Origin: Saprospiraceae bacterium
GTDB lineage: Bacteria; Bacteroidota; Bacteroidia; Chitinophagales; Saprospiraceae
Reading direction: 5' to 3'
DNA: 64,000 bases
Assembly: GCA_016722295.1 (NCBI GenBank)
Contig: JADKGL010000026.1
Coordinates: 248,001-312,000 of the forward strand
The notes under the pieces were generated by a model, which ran no database searches, was not told where the DNA came from, and worked only from the letters and a program-made list of their open reading frames with translations. How positions within the stretch are numbered: position 1 is the stretch's first letter; each line of letters starts with the position of its first letter. The position numbers and the translations under genes were made by a program. Positions 7,409 to 16,233 of this stretch are shown here, in pieces.

Positions 7409-9609
7409 TAATTCACCACTTCTGACATAAATTTCAGTCGAACCAAACGTATTTCTTCAAACGTAATATCATCCTCTTTCAAATTTTGATAAGCTATTTC
7501 CGCTGAATCCGATTCTGCCGTTTTAAAATAATCATAGATTTCTTCTTGTAATGATTCATCTATAATATTTTTGATATAATAATTTATGTCAATCTTAGTT
7601 CCTGAACTAACGATCATGTTCAATTCGTCCATTAATTCTTCTAGATTCAATTGGACATTTCGCGCAATATCTTCTAGCGGAATTTTTTTATCGATACCTT
7701 TAATAATTTCTACTTTAGATTTTGATTTGTCTGCAACTTGTCGCATCACAAAATCATCCATCCGCTGTATATCATTTTCTTCGACATATTTTTTGATGAA
7801 TTCGATAAAAGGTATACCGTATCGTTCGGCTTTATTTTTATTGACACCTGAAATTTTACACAAATCTTCAATACTTATTGGATATTGTGTCGCCATCTCA
7901 TCTAGAGCTGGCTCCATAAAGATCATCCAAGGTTGCAGTTTTAATTTTTTACCGAGATCGTGACGAATTTCTTTTAATACTTTTAATAAATTTTGATCTA
8001 ATGCAGCTCCTTGCGTTGGCGCAGAGTCTTCATCTGAATAGGCATCTGTTGTAGAGTAATCGTGGTTGATTGACACATAGAATTTCTCAGGTTTTTTCAA
8101 AAATTCTTTCCCCTTATCAGAGACCAATAAAATTCCATAAGTTTCTATATCTTTTAATATATATCCTTGTAAAATGCCTTGACGTAATAATGAAAACCAA
8201 AATAAATTGCCTTTGGATTCTCCTTGTCCAAAATATTCATGAATATCGAGATCATAATCTAAAATATCTTTGGTTTTTACTCCGCAAAGAAACTCTGATA
8301 TTTGTTTTATTCTGAAATTTTGATTCAATGCTAGAATGGAATTTAGCGCAAGGACCAAATCTTGGGAAGCCTCTTCTAATGGTTTAGGGTTTCGACAGTT
8401 GTCACACATTGCATTACATTCTTCCACATTATATTCTTCTCCAAAATAATGTAGTACAAATTTTCTTCGGCAAACTGAACTTTCTACATAAGCCTCAACT
8501 TCATCTAAAAGTTGAACACCCATTTCTCTTTCAGAAGCTGGCTTATCTCGTAGAAATTTTTCTAGTCTCAGTAAATCAGTATTAGCAAAAAAAGCATAAC
8601 AATCACCCTTCTTTCCATCTCTACCAGCTCTACCTGTCTCCTGGTAATAATTCTCTAAGGATTTTGGAATATCGTAATGTATAACCAATCTCACATCAGG
8701 CTTGTCAATACCCATTCCAAAGGCAATCGTAGCACAAATGATATCAATTTCCTCCATCAAAAAATCATCTTGTACTTTAGATCTTGCCTTAGAATCCATT
8801 CCCGCATGGTAAGGCGATGCTTTGATCCCATTTACTTGTAGAATTTGAGCTAGATCTTCAGTTGATTTTCTAGATTGGACATAGATAATTCCCGATTCTC
8901 CTGGGTGTTGCTTGATGATCTGTACGATTTGTTTTACGGCTTGTTCCTTATTAACTTTTGGTCGAATTTCATAGTATAAATTATTTCGATTGAAGGAAGA
9001 TATAAAAATATTTGGATCTACCATTTCCAAACTTTTTACAATATCGATTTGAACCTTTGGAGTAGCTGTTGCCGTTAATGCAATAATAGGAATTTTTTTC
9101 TCCAAAGAATTTATCATATCTCTAATTCTTCGGTAATCTGGTCTAAAATCATGTCCCCATTCAGAAATACAATGGGCTTCATCAACTGCTACAAAAGAAA
9201 GATCTACGGAATTTAAAAATTCTATGGTTTCATCTTTTTGTAATGTCTCTGGAGCGACAAAAAGTAATTTCGTTTTGCATCGTACGATATCTTCTTTTAC
9301 TTGTTTGATTTCAGAACGATTCAATGACGAGTTTAAAAAATGCGCGATTTCATCTGTCTGTCCATAGCCTCGAATAGAATCCACTTGATTTTTCATTAAA
9401 GCTATAAGTGGAGAAATTATAATGGCAGTACCCTCCATCATCAAAGCAGGTAGTTGATAGCACATTGATTTTCCACCACCAGTCGGCATGATGACAAATG
9501 TATCTTTACCAGCCAATAAACTCGCAATAATTTTTTCTTGATTCCCTTTGAAGGATTCGAATCCAAAATGGGATTTTAAACCGTGAAAAATATCTTCTTT
9601 ACTATACAT
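7408..9609 (-). CDS. recQ: ATP-dependent DNA helicase RecQ
   Basis: 3'-5' helicase of recombination and repair, 733 residues, longer than the roughly 610 of E. coli RecQ. In order: Walker A with K47 (MPTGGGKS), DEAH box (AVDEAHCISEWGHDFRPDY), helicase C-terminal motif VI (YYQETGRAGRDGK), the RQC zinc cysteines (SVCRRKF, then CNAMCDNC), a winged helix, an HRDC-like domain (about residues 530-610), and an extra C-terminal helical region of about 120 residues (helix-turn-helix-like). The extra tail is seen in other Bacteroidota RecQ proteins. The first gene of a two-gene unit with aroQ. Confidence 0.96.
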   Translation of the reverse strand: MYSKEDIFHGLKSHFGFESFKGNQEKIIASLLAGKDTFVIMPTGGGKSMCYQLPALMMEGTAIIISPLIALMKNQVDSIRGYGQTDEIAHFLNSSLNRSEIKQVKEDIVRCKTKLLFVAPETLQKDETIEFLNSVDLSFVAVDEAHCISEWGHDFRPDYRRIRDMINSLEKKIPIIALTATATPKVQIDIVKSLEMVDPNIFISSFNRNNLYYEIRPKVNKEQAVKQIVQIIKQHPGESGIIYVQSRKSTEDLAQILQVNGIKASPYHAGMDSKARSKVQDDFLMEEIDIICATIAFGMGIDKPDVRLVIHYDIPKSLENYYQETGRAGRDGKKGDCYAFFANTDLLRLEKFLRDKPASEREMGVQLLDEVEAYVESSVCRRKFVLHYFGEEYNVEECNAMCDNCRNPKPLEEASQDLVLALNSILALNQNFRIKQISEFLCGVKTKDILDYDLDIHEYFGQGESKGNLFWFSLLRQGILQGYILKDIETYGILLVSDKGKEFLKKPEKFYVSINHDYSTTDAYSDEDSAPTQGAALDQNLLKVLKEIRHDLGKKLKLQPWMIFMEPALDEMATQYPISIEDLCKISGVNKNKAERYGIPFIEFIKKYVEENDIQRMDDFVMRQVADKSKSKVEIIKGIDKKIPLEDIARNVQLNLEELMDELNMIVSSGTKIDINYYIKNIIDESLQEEIYDYFKTAESDSAEIAYQNLKEDDITFEEIRLVRLKFMSEVVN

Positions 9610-9775
9610 TGTCGTCTACTATATCTTTAAAATTAATTAAACAGGTGTAATTCTTCTAGAATTGGACTTAAATATACATACATTATTTTGATTTGTTCTT
9701 ATGTTTGAAAATAATTAGGAGAAAATTTAATTTCTTCAATTTGATTTTAATCTCAATAACTAATAAATTTAAAAA

Positions 9776-11218
9776 GTGCAAAATAAAATTTTAGCAAAAG
9801 AGAGTGTAGCAAAATTATTAAATCCAGACCAAAAATTGCGTCAAGAATGGATCGATAAAATCGTCACTTTTAGTCATGAATTTGTGGATCAACTTGAAGC
9901 AATGAAAGCCTATCATGTAATTGATGAAGGCGAAATTCCTCTAAAGCTTCAAATTACCGAAAATGGGCTTGAATTAGAACAAATTTTATCGGATTTAAGC
10001 CAAAATATGATAAAAAAAGGGCTCAATCCAGCTTCAGGAGGTCACTTGGGGTATATTCCCGGAGGTGGACTATATTCCGGTGCAATTGGAGATTTTTTAG
10101 CTGCAATTACGAATCAATACGCAGGAATTTATTATGGTGGTCCAGGAGCAGTAAAAATTGAAAATGAATTGATCAGATGGCTTTGCGGTTTGGTAGGATT
10201 TCCTTCTTCTAGCTTTGGAAATTTGACTAGTGGAGGAAGTATTGCTAATCTTATCGCCATTGTCACAGCAAGAGAAGCCCACTCAATAAAAGCTATAGAA
10301 ATTCCAAATCTTTGTATTTACCTGAGCCAACAAGTACATCACAGTGTGCATAAGGCGATTCGCATTGCGGGATTAGCAGAAGCTCAAATTCGTTTTGTCC
10401 CAACAGACTCAAACTATAGAATTGATGTTGAATCTACAAAAAATATAATTATAAATGATCAAAAACAAGGATTGAGGCCATTTTTACTCATTGCAAGTGC
10501 GGGAACTACGGATACTGGGGCAGTAGATCCATTATTTTTACTAGGACAATTGGCGCAAAACTTCAAACTATGGTACCATATTGATGCAGCATATGGAGGC
10601 TTCTTCAAATTGTCTACATTGGATCATCCTGAATTTGGAACACAAAGCAATGCTTTCCGAGGCATAGAATTAGCTGATTCAGTTGCAATCGATCCACATA
10701 AAGGCCTGTTTTTATCCTATGGGCTTGGAGCAGTTTTGATTAAAGATGTGAAATCAATGTATGCTGCTCATTACTACAAAGCGAGTTACATGCAAGACAT
10801 TTGGAATCCTGAAGATGAGTTTAGCCCCGCTGATTTGTCGCCCGAACTCACAAAACATTTTCGCGGGTTGCGGTTATGGATGTCACTTCACTTACATGGA
10901 ATAAATCCTTTTATTGCGGCTTTGGATGAAAAAATCTTACTCACAAGATATTTTTATGAAAAAGTTCAGCAATTGGGATTTACCGTAGGACCTTATCCAG
11001 ATCTTTCAGTATGTATTTATCGATTTATTCCAAAGACTGGAAATGCCGATGAAGTAAATCAAAAAATAGTAGATGCAATAGTCAAAAGAGGCGATGTGTT
11101 TGTTTCATCTACGTCTATTGATGGCGTTTATTGGATTAGAATAGCTATACTAAGTTTTAGAACACATTTGCGAGAAATTGATCTTTATTTAGGTCAGTTG
11201 AAAGAAGTTATTAGTTAA
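9776..11218 (+). CDS. PLP-dependent group II (aromatic-L-amino-acid type) decarboxylase family protein
   Basis: Protein of 480 residues starting with GTG at 9776. Fold-type I features are clear: a small-residue phosphate loop TSGGSIANL (about 151-159), stacking H189/H190 (QQVHHSVHKA), D270 (YHIDAAYGG) that contacts the pyridine nitrogen, and Schiff-base K309 (IDPHKGLF). This is the DOPA/tryptophan/glutamate decarboxylase superfamily. The substrate cannot be told from sequence alone; aromatic amino acid or tyrosine-like is the default guess. It stands alone on the plus strand, divergent from recQ, and is followed by a repeat-rich non-coding stretch. Confidence 0.88.
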   Translation: MQNKILAKESVAKLLNPDQKLRQEWIDKIVTFSHEFVDQLEAMKAYHVIDEGEIPLKLQITENGLELEQILSDLSQNMIKKGLNPASGGHLGYIPGGGLYSGAIGDFLAAITNQYAGIYYGGPGAVKIENELIRWLCGLVGFPSSSFGNLTSGGSIANLIAIVTAREAHSIKAIEIPNLCIYLSQQVHHSVHKAIRIAGLAEAQIRFVPTDSNYRIDVESTKNIIINDQKQGLRPFLLIASAGTTDTGAVDPLFLLGQLAQNFKLWYHIDAAYGGFFKLSTLDHPEFGTQSNAFRGIELADSVAIDPHKGLFLSYGLGAVLIKDVKSMYAAHYYKASYMQDIWNPEDEFSPADLSPELTKHFRGLRLWMSLHLHGINPFIAALDEKILLTRYFYEKVQQLGFTVGPYPDLSVCIYRFIPKTGNADEVNQKIVDAIVKRGDVFVSSTSIDGVYWIRIAILSFRTHLREIDLYLGQLKEVIS

Positions 11219-11460
11219 TGGATAAAAGTGGAAAGTGAAAAGTTGTTGATGCCTGAATAGCGTTGACTTTTTTAACTCATACTCAACTTACTAATTACTA
11301 ACTACTAACTACTATTATCCCAATAATTTTGTTCTGATAAATTTAGTTGAAAGTTGTAAGTGTAATCCTGTTAATCCCATAAATCCTATTAATCTTGTTC
11401 TGACAATTTAGTTGAAAGTAAAAAGTAGAAGAAAAATCAACACCCCAAAATCAAACAGTA
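11219..11460. repeat. Non-coding repeat region R1, upstream of the T9SS type A gene
   Basis: The intergenic stretch holds GAAAGTGAAAAGT-like purine-rich units, a block at 11249-11291 that recurs inverted at 52252-52295, short ACTAACT tandem units (11288-11314), and a block around 11318-11360 (TTGTTCTGA..AATTTAGTTGAAAG) that recurs at 11392-11420 and again at 13172-13208. There are no long ORFs and no transposase. It looks like a degenerate dispersed intergenic repeat. Confidence 0.7.
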
Positions 11461-11502
11461 ATATTCATTATTCGAAAATCATGTGCCTTTTAGAATATTG
11501 AT

Positions 11503-11510
11503 TATCTTTG
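11503..11510 (+). promoter_or_regulatory. -7 box directly before the T9SS type A gene
   Basis: TATCTTTG matches TAnnTTTG exactly and ends only 7 bp before the ATG at 11518. If it is used, the transcript would have almost no leader. No -33 TTG is seen at the expected distance. Confidence 0.4.
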
Positions 11511-11517
11511 GAATATT

Positions 11518-13020
11518 ATGAAACAATGCTTAATTATTTTTACTTTTATTTTTGCGCATAGTATTTTGTTTTCTCAATCTGGTTTCAGCACAATTATTCC
11601 TCGATCACAAGAATATGTTGAAGGAATAGCTATGCCTGCCATAGAGCTCACAAAAAATAAAATTGTGGTTGTTTCTGTTTCTAGTTATAGAACTCAATAT
11701 GGATCAACAGCCTTTTATAATGAATTAAACGCTAATGGCGAACTTGTCGTTAGTAAAACATATTTAGATTCATTGAACCGAATATTATGTTATCATGCGA
11801 TCTATTTGGATTCAAATATTTTAATGTGTGGAACAAAAAATATTCTTAAAGATTCAATTCATAATGCATATGTTGCAAAATTGAATTCAAACTTTGACAC
11901 CATTTGGACCAAAGAATATCCAAGCATTGAACAACGCAATTTTCCATCATTTGGTAAAATAATTAAGACAAAATCAGGTCATATTTGTATGGTAGGAGTT
12001 GATAACCAAAATAATTCTGCAACAGATCCAAATAGAAATAATGCTATGATCAAATTAATCGATAACAATGGAAATGATAAAAATTTACATTATCTTCCTA
12101 AAAAATATCCAAGGGATTTGGAAACTTACAATAGTGTAGTTGAAGATTCCTATGGATACCTTTATGCTTGTGGATTAGTTATTGCATTTAAAAATATACC
12201 ATTCATTGTAAAATATGATCAAAATGGTAATTTTATTTGGAGAAAGGAATATGAAGATCCTAGTTATGGTGAAGGTTTCGCAGATGGAAAACTACTTAAG
12301 GATGGCAGCTTAATTTTTACTGGGACACGACTCAAGTTGTTTACAGCTGAAGATTGGCAACAATTCATAACTACCATCGACACTGCGGGAAATGTGATTT
12401 TTAAAAAAATATTTTTAGGCGGATATAAGTGTGAAACAAAGCATTGCGTCCAAGATGATTCAGAGAATCTTATTTGCGCCGGACAAATCATAGAGACAAT
12501 TCAAAGTAAAGGATCAAAAGCATGGCTTATTAAATTTTCGTACAAAGGTGATAGTATTTGGGAAAAGCGATATGAAAGCAATTGGTCAGGGAGAAACGCA
12601 AGATTTGAAAATATAAGTAAATCATCAGATGGTGGTTATTACTTGACAGGAGTAAATTGGATCCCAGAAAATAACAGCGGCAGAGCATGGGTAGTCAAAA
12701 CAGACAGCAATGGCTGCATCGTCCCTGGCTGCACCACAGATTTTATCACGGAGCGAGAGCCACATAAAGATCTATTCCTACTCTCTCCCAATCCTTCACA
12801 AGACTATGTGAATGTCTATATAAATGATGCAGAGTTTTATGATCGCAAGTATGATCTCTATCTCTATGATCAGCAGGGACGCATTGTTCAGCGTCAAGTG
12901 GTACAGGGTCGAGTGACACAGTTGGATTTGAGTTCATTATCAGCAGGAATGTATTATTATCGAATTGTTGATGAGAGGAATAAAGTTAGACAGAGTGGGA
13001 AGGTGGTAGTTAATGGATAA
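11518..13020 (+). CDS. Secreted protein with T9SS type A sorting domain
   Basis: Protein of 500 residues. An N-terminal signal peptide (about residues 1-19, ending LFSQS) is followed by repeated blades with patterns such as GSLIFTGTR, GGYYLTGVNW and GHICMVGVD, as in beta-propeller proteins that report Gly-x-hydrophobic repeats. The C-terminal about 80 residues (LLSPNPSQDYVNVYI ... GMYYYRIVD ... GKVVVNG) are a typical type A sorting domain, cleaved and used to fix cargo to the cell surface through T9SS. The cargo function is unknown. The gene sits between repeat regions R1 and R2. From about 12,690 the coding sequence looks richer in G+C than the body, as if the tail had been exchanged between paralogues. 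Confidence 0.85.
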   Translation: MKQCLIIFTFIFAHSILFSQSGFSTIIPRSQEYVEGIAMPAIELTKNKIVVVSVSSYRTQYGSTAFYNELNANGELVVSKTYLDSLNRILCYHAIYLDSNILMCGTKNILKDSIHNAYVAKLNSNFDTIWTKEYPSIEQRNFPSFGKIIKTKSGHICMVGVDNQNNSATDPNRNNAMIKLIDNNGNDKNLHYLPKKYPRDLETYNSVVEDSYGYLYACGLVIAFKNIPFIVKYDQNGNFIWRKEYEDPSYGEGFADGKLLKDGSLIFTGTRLKLFTAEDWQQFITTIDTAGNVIFKKIFLGGYKCETKHCVQDDSENLICAGQIIETIQSKGSKAWLIKFSYKGDSIWEKRYESNWSGRNARFENISKSSDGGYYLTGVNWIPENNSGRAWVVKTDSNGCIVPGCTTDFITEREPHKDLFLLSPNPSQDYVNVYINDAEFYDRKYDLYLYDQQGRIVQRQVVQGRVTQLDLSSLSAGMYYYRIVDERNKVRQSGKVVVNG

Positions 13021-13260
13021 TAGATAATAGGGAAAAGTGAAAAGTGAAAAGTGGAAAGTGAAAAGTGAAAAGTTGAAAGTGGAAAGTGGAAAGATCAAAG
13101 GCAATCACAATTTTACTAATTACTAATTACTAACTACTAATTACTAACTACTAACTACTAACCACTATTATCCTAATAATCTTGTTCTGACAAATTTAGT
13201 TGAAAGTGAAAAGTTGTAAGTGTTAAAAGTTGAAAAATGCAAACATCTTGACAATCTTAT
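13021..13260. repeat. Non-coding repeat region R2, downstream of the T9SS type A gene
   Basis: Begins with tandem GAAAAGT/GGAAAGT units (about 13030-13092), then ACTAATTACTAACTACTA-type 7-8 bp tandem units (13114-13167), then a block (13168-13210) nearly identical to one in R1 (TCTTGTTCTGACAAATTTAG). The rest of the gap, to 13392, shows nothing recognisable. Confidence 0.7.
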
Positions 13261-13392
13261 AAATTCCATTTACTTGTATTGACGATTTGCAAATTGCTTT
13301 GTCCCAGGAATTAACGTATCATCTAAGTCAAATGAAATTATCATTTCAAAGTGGAATATATAATTGAATTAATAATAAATTAGAGATCAAAA

Positions 13393-14766
13393 CTACACCT
13401 CTTCTCCTTCTGGTATATGTAATTCATTTTCCCATTTTCCAATGACAACTGTAGCTATACAATTGCCCAATGTATTTACAGCTGTTCGCGCCATATCCAT
13501 CAATGCATCGATGCCTAGTATTGCTGCAATAGGCCACTCAGGAAGACCAAATGAAGATGCCATTCCTGCCAGTATGACTAAGGAAGCTCTGGCGACACCT
13601 GCGACGCCTTTTGAAGTCAACATCAAGGTGAGCATCATGATGATTTGTTGGCCAATAGGAATCTCTATTCCAGCTGCTTGTGCGACAAAAATTGTAGCGA
13701 GTGAAAGATACAACGTTGTTCCATCAAGATTAAAACTTAATCCAGTCGGTAGGACAAACGAAACCACATCTCGAGATACGCCAAATTTCTCCATATTTTC
13801 CATTGCGATAGGAAGTGCTGCTTCAGAACTTGCTGTTCCAAATGCGATAGAAACAGGTTGAGATGAATATTTCCAAAAACGCTTTAATGGAATTTTTGCA
13901 ATCAATAAGATTGGTAAAAACACACATAAAGTAAATACAATTAATGCGACATAGAGTGTAGCTAGGAGGACCAAGAGGTTCTTCATGACTTCAATTCCTA
14001 GATTTGATATGGTATAGGCTAAAGCTCCAGCAACAGCAAATGGAGCGAGATACATGATAATTTCTGTAAATTTAAACATGATTGCAGACAGCGATTCTGC
14101 AAAATCTAAAATTGGTTTTTTGCGATCACCAGGAACCATTAAAAGCGCTATAGCAAAAAGGATACAAAAGACGACAATCTGTAATACTTGACCTTCGGCA
14201 ATTGACTTGATAAAATTTTCTGGAAATGAGTGTAATATGATTTCTTTCCAGCCATGAGCTTTAGCTACTTCAGGAACTTTTTCTATCGTATCTAGAGGCT
14301 TTATACCCACTCCCGCTTTGCTGATATTGATAGCTATCAATCCAACAACTAATGCAATCGTCGTGATAACTTCAAAATAAAGTAATGACTTCCAACCAAG
14401 CCTTCCCACTTTTTTCATATTCGCATGACCAGCTATACCCATAATAAGAGTACCGAACAAGAGCGGCGCAATCACACATTTAATCAACTTGATAAAAATT
14501 TTACTAAAGATGTTTAGCTCTTTTCCAATCATTGGAAAATCATAACCTATTGCAGCACCCAGCAACATACTAATGAAGATCCATGTTGTCAACTTCTTTT
14601 TTGTAATTGCATATAAAATCAGATAAGCTAATCCCGCCCAACGCAAAATTAGATCAATCGTATGGTCTAATGGCAATACCTGTACAATATGCAAGGCCTG
14701 CATGAGTACAATAAAAAGAAAAAAGATAAAAAAGCCCTTTTTATATTTTGAAAAAAATGCATCCAT
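13393..14766 (-). CDS. Dicarboxylate/amino acid:cation symporter (DAACS family)
   Basis: Inner-membrane secondary transporter of 457 residues, related to GltP and DctA, importing glutamate/aspartate or C4-dicarboxylates with Na+ or H+. Family signatures: the serine-rich hairpin ASSEAALP, the NLDGTTLY segment of the substrate site (FNLDGTTLYLSLATIFVAQA), and the KGVAGVARASLVILAGM hairpin. The N-terminus has two hydrophobic segments before the usual first helix, slightly more than in GltP. It follows the DedA gene by 17 bp on the same strand, so both may be co-transcribed. The substrate is not predictable from these motifs. Confidence 0.92.
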   Translation of the reverse strand: MDAFFSKYKKGFFIFFLFIVLMQALHIVQVLPLDHTIDLILRWAGLAYLILYAITKKKLTTWIFISMLLGAAIGYDFPMIGKELNIFSKIFIKLIKCVIAPLLFGTLIMGIAGHANMKKVGRLGWKSLLYFEVITTIALVVGLIAINISKAGVGIKPLDTIEKVPEVAKAHGWKEIILHSFPENFIKSIAEGQVLQIVVFCILFAIALLMVPGDRKKPILDFAESLSAIMFKFTEIIMYLAPFAVAGALAYTISNLGIEVMKNLLVLLATLYVALIVFTLCVFLPILLIAKIPLKRFWKYSSQPVSIAFGTASSEAALPIAMENMEKFGVSRDVVSFVLPTGLSFNLDGTTLYLSLATIFVAQAAGIEIPIGQQIIMMLTLMLTSKGVAGVARASLVILAGMASSFGLPEWPIAAILGIDALMDMARTAVNTLGNCIATVVIGKWENELHIPEGEEV

Positions 14767-14783
14767 GAATTTAAAAATTTACA

Positions 14784-15431
14784 TCAAGAATTGCTTCTGG
14801 ATTTAATTATACCACCAATTATACCAGCAAATAATGGAATCAAACTGATGATTAAAATAATTAATATGATCATTGAAAAATTTTCTTTTACAAATGGTAT
14901 GTTGCCAAACAAATATCCAACGATACAAATTGGAAAAACCCATGTAAATCCTCCAACGATATTATATAATGTGAATTTAGATGAATTCATATTACCTACA
15001 CCAGCGATAAAAGGCACAAAGGTTCGAATGAAGGGCAAAAAACGTCCAATGATTAAAGCCTTTCCACCATGTTTATTATAGAAATCTTGTGTTTTTATTA
15101 AATATTCCTTTTTAATAAATCGCAAATTCATATCAAATATTTTTGGGCCAAAATATCTGCCGATATAATAATTTACTTGATTTCCAAGCACAGCACCTAC
15201 AAAACAGACTAACATGAGTAATGCAATATTCATATTTCCAGTAGCTGCCAATGCTCCAGCTGCAAATAGTAGTGAATCTCCAGGTAAAAATGGGGCGATG
15301 ACTAATCCAGTTTCTGCAAAAAGTATGATGAATAAAATGATATAAATATATATTCCATATTTTGATACCAATTCCACAAGATGTGAATCAATATGAAGTA
15401 TAAATTCCATTAGATTATTAATAAGATCCAT
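14784..15431 (-). CDS. DedA family membrane protein
   Basis: Protein of 215 residues with 4-5 membrane segments. The DedA/SNARE-associated signature is present: FLPGDSLLFAAGALAA near residues 48-63 and GRFLPFIRTFVPFIAG near 128-143. DedA proteins are needed for membrane homeostasis, and recent work links the family to lipid-carrier (undecaprenyl phosphate) flipping. That role is inferred for this member. It is the upstream gene of a pair with the DAACS symporter. Confidence 0.93.
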   Translation of the reverse strand: MDLINNLMEFILHIDSHLVELVSKYGIYIYIILFIILFAETGLVIAPFLPGDSLLFAAGALAATGNMNIALLMLVCFVGAVLGNQVNYYIGRYFGPKIFDMNLRFIKKEYLIKTQDFYNKHGGKALIIGRFLPFIRTFVPFIAGVGNMNSSKFTLYNIVGGFTWVFPICIVGYLFGNIPFVKENFSMIILIILIISLIPLFAGIIGGIIKSRSNS

Positions 15432-15634
15432 TTGGATTTTTTAGTTGGTTGTAAATATAGTTCAAAGCAGCAGAACCTTACGAATTTTTTATTTTAAGTG
15501 AAAAAATCAAATGTAAAACTTTCATATATAATTATTTTTCAAAGCTAAGTCATTGGTTTCAAATTAAATAAATAATTATTTTATAATATATTTAAAATCA
15601 ACATCTTACACTCACATATGTAAAATTAATTTAA

Positions 15635-15642
15635 TATATTTG
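15635..15642 (+). promoter_or_regulatory. -7 box upstream of the 163-residue membrane protein and cysS
   Basis: TATATTTG matches TAnnTTTG exactly, 21 bp before the ATG at 15664. No convincing -33 element. Confidence 0.45.
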
Positions 15643-15663
15643 CATACCCAAATCCTTTATTAA

Positions 15664-16155
15664 ATGGAACGAGAATTTAGTATTCGATCAGTCTTTTTAC
15701 CACAAGGTCTAACAGAACGGACCAAAGATTTTATATTAGCACTTGGCATTGCATTTGTCGGATGTATAGGTAGCTACTTTATATTAGGCGGTTCGATTCA
15801 AAATATGATGCAAACTAGTGCAACAGAAAATACCTCTTCAATAAGTTATCAAAAGGACGAGAGTCTTCATGGTCTCGACGAAAAGATTCGCCAAAATGTA
15901 CCAAGTTCTACGGGAAATTCTATGCTTTATGTTCAAGGTAATTTAAAGGTGAATGAAAGTATTCAATTTAATAATTTACATATCAATGGTATTCGATATC
16001 TGATCGATTTTGGAAATGGAATACGATCATCATTTGATCAAAGATCTGTCAGTATGCGCTATAATGATCCAGGAATATATATAGCACAATCTTATGTGTG
16101 GGAAAGTGAAAAATGGAAATTGATTGCAGCGCAAACTTTGACAATTCATCCATAA
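15664..16155 (+). CDS. Uncharacterised single-pass membrane protein with PKD-like tail
   Basis: Protein of 163 residues, function not recognised. A cytoplasmic start (MEREFSIRSVFLPQ) leads to one membrane segment at about residues 25-46 (ILALGIAFVGCIGSYFILGG). After a polar linker, the outer part ends in a stretch (IDFGNG ... MRYNDPGIYIAQSYVW, about 118-145) with the spacing of a PKD domain (DFGDG ... Y..PGTY.V). It lies 78 bp upstream of cysS on the same strand and probably shares its transcript. I know of no functional tie to tRNA charging. The PKD reading is a guess from pattern. Confidence 0.75.
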   Translation: MEREFSIRSVFLPQGLTERTKDFILALGIAFVGCIGSYFILGGSIQNMMQTSATENTSSISYQKDESLHGLDEKIRQNVPSSTGNSMLYVQGNLKVNESIQFNNLHINGIRYLIDFGNGIRSSFDQRSVSMRYNDPGIYIAQSYVWESEKWKLIAAQTLTIHP

Positions 16156-16233
16156 AACTATTGTCTTAAAAATCATTTTGAAAAAATTGTTGTTATAGTA
16201 TAGCTTGCTGAATTAGCATTATAAATTATAAAT

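Noticed and set aside
13114..13167. Short regular ACTAACT units as a possible CRISPR array
   Set aside because: Units are 7-8 bp without spacers of constant length and no cas genes are near; a simple tandem repeat.
13442..13861. 139-codon plus-strand frame
   Set aside because: Antisense shadow of the DAACS symporter gene, whose transporter motifs are unambiguous on the other strand.
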